A DNA stretch of 64,000 nt. Origin: Malurus cyaneus samueli (lineage: Eukaryota; Chordata; Aves; Passeriformes; Maluridae). Shown piece after piece: positions 60,851 through 64,000 of this stretch. Within the stretch, counting starts at the first letter, position 1; each line of letters opens with the position of its first letter. The position numbers and the translations under genes were made by a program. The notes beneath the pieces were generated by a model. That model worked only from the letters and a program-made list of their open reading frames with translations, was not told the origin of the DNA and did not search any database. The stretch lies in the NCBI GenBank assembly GCA_009741485.1, contig CM019218.1, forward strand, positions 41,769,894-41,833,893. The letters run 5' to 3'.

Positions 60851-62029
60851 TGGAGAAAGGCTGTTGTGGTGACCGCGGTGCTCGGTGTGGGACACATGGA
60901 CCGGAGCGGGACACACTGACCGGTGTGGGACACACTGCCTGGTGTTGGTCACACAGGCTGCTGTGGGACATCTCCAGTGCATCCCAGGGGTTGAAGACCC
61001 CACCAAAGCATGTGCATCGCTGTAACAATCCAACCAGTGTGCAGGTGGAAAGCACCTGAGCTCTGAGACAGAAAGACTCTGTTTATGTCAGCGTTTACAA
61101 TGAATCTGGTAGATGGTTTAACAGCGTGTTTAAATCTTGTTGTTTTGGTGGAGCTCTGAGGAGAACAAAGTTAATGAGTAAATAGTCCCAAGCAGGTGCA
61201 AGTTGTAGAAGTATCCCCAGATATTTCATACTGAGAGAACGTGGCTCCTCTATGGTGCCTCCTCAGCTTCTCTAGAAGGGCTAAAGAGACTCTCCAGTGC
61301 CAAGTTTGTTTGCTTCAAGCATTGTTCAGCTTCTTGCAGAAAGGGCTCAGGTGTGGTCCCTGTCCTGCTCATGACCCCTCTGTGGTAGGAAAAACGATTT
61401 GGGATGAACTTGCTGTCAGCAAGAAACTCGCTTTACCCTCTTTTAATTTTTAGCAGTCTGTAATTAGTTAACTGGATATCCTCAGCTCTCACTTTGTCCT
61501 GTCTGTGAGGCCTGTGCTATCTTGGCTCTGCATCTGTCTTCTATAGCTGTGATTCTTGATAGAAATGTTCCTGCTCACCTATCATTTTCCATTTGGACTG
61601 CTTTCACGTGGCAACATTTTCTGACAACTGATACAGTGAAAACATGCTAAATGTTGATATTAGCCTTTTATCTCATGCTACCCCAATGGCAATGTTTTCT
61701 CTAACACAGAATCAACTTACTCCTACCAGGAAATCAGAGTTATTTTTGTTCAGCAAAAAAACTTCTTTCTTTTCCAACTATGTAGATTCTTCTGTACCAA
61801 GTCCTTCACCTTTTCATGGTCTCCTTGAGAACTGCAATGAGTTATGCTTTCATTAAGCTCTTCTAGGCTCTACTGCTTCATGTTCTCTTCTGCTTTTGAG
61901 CCTTATTGAGCATGGACTTCTGGTGCTACAGTGTATAAAGTACTTCTCTTTACTAATTGATGATCAGAATCTTTTGGATTTGTTTTGGTTTTTGTTCTTT
62001 TGAAGACTGTTTTCTTACTGTTGTTTTAG
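60727..62029 (+). other. Probable first intron of the plus-strand gene
   Basis: It lies between the donor after 60726 and an acceptor TTGTTTTAG ending at 62029 (a CAG two to three bases later is an alternative). It contains the 19-bp tandem repeat at 60883-60977 and otherwise nothing recognisable. Confidence 0.4.
60883..60977. repeat. Five-copy 19-bp tandem repeat
   Basis: Consecutive 19-base units at 60883, 60902, 60921, 60940 and 60959, the first three differing by only a few bases around the core CGGTGTGGGACACACTGAC and the last two more diverged. It sits directly downstream of CpG island 2. No function is evident. Confidence 0.85.
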
Positions 62030-62170
62030 CAGGACATGGAACAATTAATAACACTATGAACACCTGTCAGTCAAGATAAATGAAGATGAAGGGCTGTGAC
62101 TATTAAATTAAAATCTTTGTAGGAGAGGAATGGGAAATGATACAGAACAGCAATGGCATTGGAAGAAAAG
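62030..62170 (+). other. LRRC56: Candidate 5' UTR exon of LRRC56 with short upstream ORFs
   Basis: The exon is bounded by a TTGTTTTAG acceptor and an AAAAG|GTAAAA donor. Three complete mini-ORFs lie within it: 62036-62059, 62056-62079 (overlapping the first) and 62080-62106. A fourth ATG at 62130 stays open to the donor. None gives a recognisable protein. If the exon is real, the leader carries four upstream starts, which usually lowers translation of the main frame. Both splice sites are plausible but unproven. Confidence 0.4.
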
Positions 62171-63841
62171 GTAAAATAATTTCAAATGTACAAATTACTA
62201 AAAAATGTTTCAGAATTTTTTTTAATTACTCTTCCATTTAATGTTATTATTTTTCTTCATGTTATTTTGTCTGGTTTCAAATCACCTAAAATCTTGGATT
62301 AAAAGAGCAGTGTTCAGGCATGTCAGGTCTCAGAGTTGCTGTCATTAACAGGTCTTGTTGTGGAGGTTGCAGTGGATTTTTTTTCTGGAGTTTGTATTGT
62401 CTCTCTTGGCTTTAACACTGAGAATGTCTGTGCTCCTGTAGGTCTGACCTCTCAAGGGATTGATATGTAGATCCATCTACCCGTGGGCAGCTCAATTTGT
62501 TAGTTGTACATTGCTGTCAGTAAAAGAACAGGCTCTGCAATCTGGGATGCCATCAGCTTGTTCTTACACAGTTCAAAGGACCTGATCCTATATAAAGCAG
62601 GATGCAGAGTCCATATGAGACCAGATGCAAGTTTAGCACTGGACTGGGTGTGCTAAAGAAAAAGCATGTGCTTTTCTAACTGAAGGTTCATAGGGGACAC
62701 AGTTAAGAAAATCACATTTATCCTCAATGTTTGAAGTAGTATGAAAGTTAGTGCTTCAAAATAGTATCATTATGTAATATACCATAAATTTAGGATTTCT
62801 AAGTTTTTCACTAATGGGAATGGATTAATATTTATTTGTGAGGAATTATGAAGAGGTTTGTTTGTTTTGTTTTGTTTTTTTAAATTGGAAAACTAATGAG
62901 CTTTTCACAGAAGTTAATTTATATATATCTGCATTGTTAGTTTCTTAGTATAATGGTTGTTGTTTTTATCCCTTCTATGGAGTCACATGTGGGCTTAGAA
63001 AAATTGGAAGCAAAACCTATTTTGTATCAGGGTCACAAGTACTTGCCATAATACAAGTCAGAAGACCAGATTTGCCATGGCAGATGGAATAAATAGTAAT
63101 GGATCTTTATTAAAAGGAAAAGATTGTGAACCCTGTCTAGTTCAAAGAAACATTATCTGATACTAAAAAAAAATTCAGAAAGCACACGTTCCTTTGACTA
63201 TAGCTTTTCACATCTGGAAGCCGTATTCAAACTATAGCAAACTGGCTGTTTATCTTGCATATTTTACATCTTCAGTTTTAAATTAAATTTTAGAGTGGAG
63301 TCCTAAAACTACTTTGGTTTTCTTTTTTTCTTTTTTTTTCAATTTTCCTAACAGATGTGGTGGTTGGGCATGGGTTTGCTTTATTTTAATGGTGTATGCA
63401 CCCAAGTTCAAAGTGGGGGAAAGAAACATGTAAAATGAAGGGACTTATCTGAAAATACAATCTTGAAATTGGTCAAACAGACAAAGTGTTAAAACTTCTG
63501 AGAATGGGAATTCAAAACAGTGGAGATTCATGTACTGTCTCTATGGCCATATCTTGAATTTATGTGCAGCTCTGATCATCCCAGAGGGTAAATGGCAAAA
63601 CTGAAATTGTTTCCATGAAATGCTTCAGAGAGAAGAGGAGATGAAATGAGATGATGCAAAAGAAAGCTATAATTTAATGAATGGCATGGGCAATTTCTAG
63701 TTGCTTTTGATCTTATTTCTGATTTTAGCCTCCAAACAAACTATGCCTGTGATTTTCCCAATTTAAATAAATACAATGCAAAAATGCACTTTCTCATTTT
63801 TTTAAAACTGCTTCCTGATAAAAATTCTGTGTCTTCTTTAG
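62171..63841 (+). other. LRRC56: Probable intron before the first LRRC56 coding exon
   Basis: AT-rich sequence ending in a good acceptor, TGTCTTCTTTAG, at 63841. An additional acceptor-like site with a long pyrimidine tract ends at about 63355 (CCTAACAG), but the short frame after it looks unrelated. Nothing else is recognised. Confidence 0.4.
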
Positions 63842-63883
63842 TCATTGGATGACTACTTGTCATATCTCAACACATGATGAATA

Positions 63884-64000
63884 ATGCTTCCCCATACACC
63901 TCCCCAGCTGTTGAACACAACTGACCTTTCGGATTGGGGAGATAGTGATTGCCCGAAATTACAGCAGCATGCCAGGGGAAGGATCACTTTGGACTTTCTC
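63884..64000 (+). CDS. LRRC56: Probable LRRC56 N-terminus, partial (cut by window end)
   Basis: From ATG at 63884, with A at -3, a frame of 39 codons runs open to the window edge. It contains TDLSDWGDSDCP and ends RITLDFL. In mammalian LRRC56, as I recall it, an ELSWQG...CP stretch leads to a VEEYLSP motif just before the first leucine-rich repeat; the order of matching residues here is similar though identity is low. Position supports the call: LRRC56 lies head-to-head with HRAS in mammals, as here. LRRC56 acts in loading dynein arms onto motile cilia. The exon could instead start at a second acceptor after CCCCAG at 63907, in which case the true start is upstream. The leucine-rich repeats would lie beyond the window, so the call is probable, not certain. 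Confidence 0.5.
   Translation, partial: MLPHTPPQLLNTTDLSDWGDSDCPKLQQHARGRITLDFL

Noticed and set aside
60136..61033. Open frames of about 200-266 codons on both strands across CpG island 2
   Set aside because: They are produced by the GGCTGGCTGGGC minisatellite and GC-rich flanks; Gln/Pro/Ser or Gly/Trp repeats mirror the DNA repeat, with no recognised protein.
63354..63440. Possible coding exon after a CCTAACAG acceptor, beginning ATGTGGTGG
   Set aside because: The frame stops after fewer than 30 codons, has no clear donor and no similarity to LRRC56.

Overview
The window is vertebrate genomic DNA, most likely from a bird. It has small coding exons separated by long introns, GT–AG splice sites, two CpG islands and few interspersed repeats. 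The repeats visible are old CORE-SINE-like fragments and one probable CR1 3' end. The bird assignment is an inference: the protein, the low repeat load and the CR1-type end suit a bird, but a crocodilian or turtle cannot be excluded by eye.

The one gene that can be read with certainty is HRAS, on the minus strand. Four coding exons (12383-12273, 7738-7560, 5365-5206, 4501-4382) give an intact 189-residue Ras protein with a normal P-loop, switch regions, NKCD and SAK motifs, two palmitoylation cysteines and a CVVS prenylation box. The last coding exon runs only five bases past the stop codon before a splice donor. The 3' UTR therefore lies in a separate terminal exon (about 2312-2010), the same layout as I recall for mammalian HRAS. 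The first coding exon has a splice acceptor 43 bases upstream of the ATG, so there is a non-coding first exon. The best candidate lies in the CpG island at about 40.6-42.36 kb, where a strong minus-strand donor sits at 41557 below two CCAAT boxes on the same strand. That would make a first intron of about 29 kb.

Region by region: 1-2000 lies downstream of HRAS and shows no gene. From 2.0 to 12.4 kb are the HRAS terminal and coding exons. From 12.4 to 41.5 kb is the proposed first intron, without convincing exons. From 40.6 to 42.36 kb is CpG island 1. From 42.4 to 60.3 kb is non-coding DNA with a large CTTT/CTTC microsatellite and several AT-rich stretches that look like candidate regulatory elements. 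From 60.33 to 60.85 kb is CpG island 2, which carries a GGCTGGCTGGGC minisatellite and is followed by a 19-bp tandem repeat. From 62.0 to 64.0 kb are plus-strand exons that probably begin LRRC56, the gene head-to-head with HRAS in mammals. The window ends inside its first coding exon.

There is no operon-like cooperation here. HRAS encodes a membrane-anchored signalling GTPase. LRRC56 is a cilium-related leucine-rich-repeat protein, and the two are linked by conserved order and divergent orientation. I found no convincing previously undescribed system. The most useful second looks are the very long 5' intron, the question of which CpG island drives LRRC56, and the uORF-laden LRRC56 leader.
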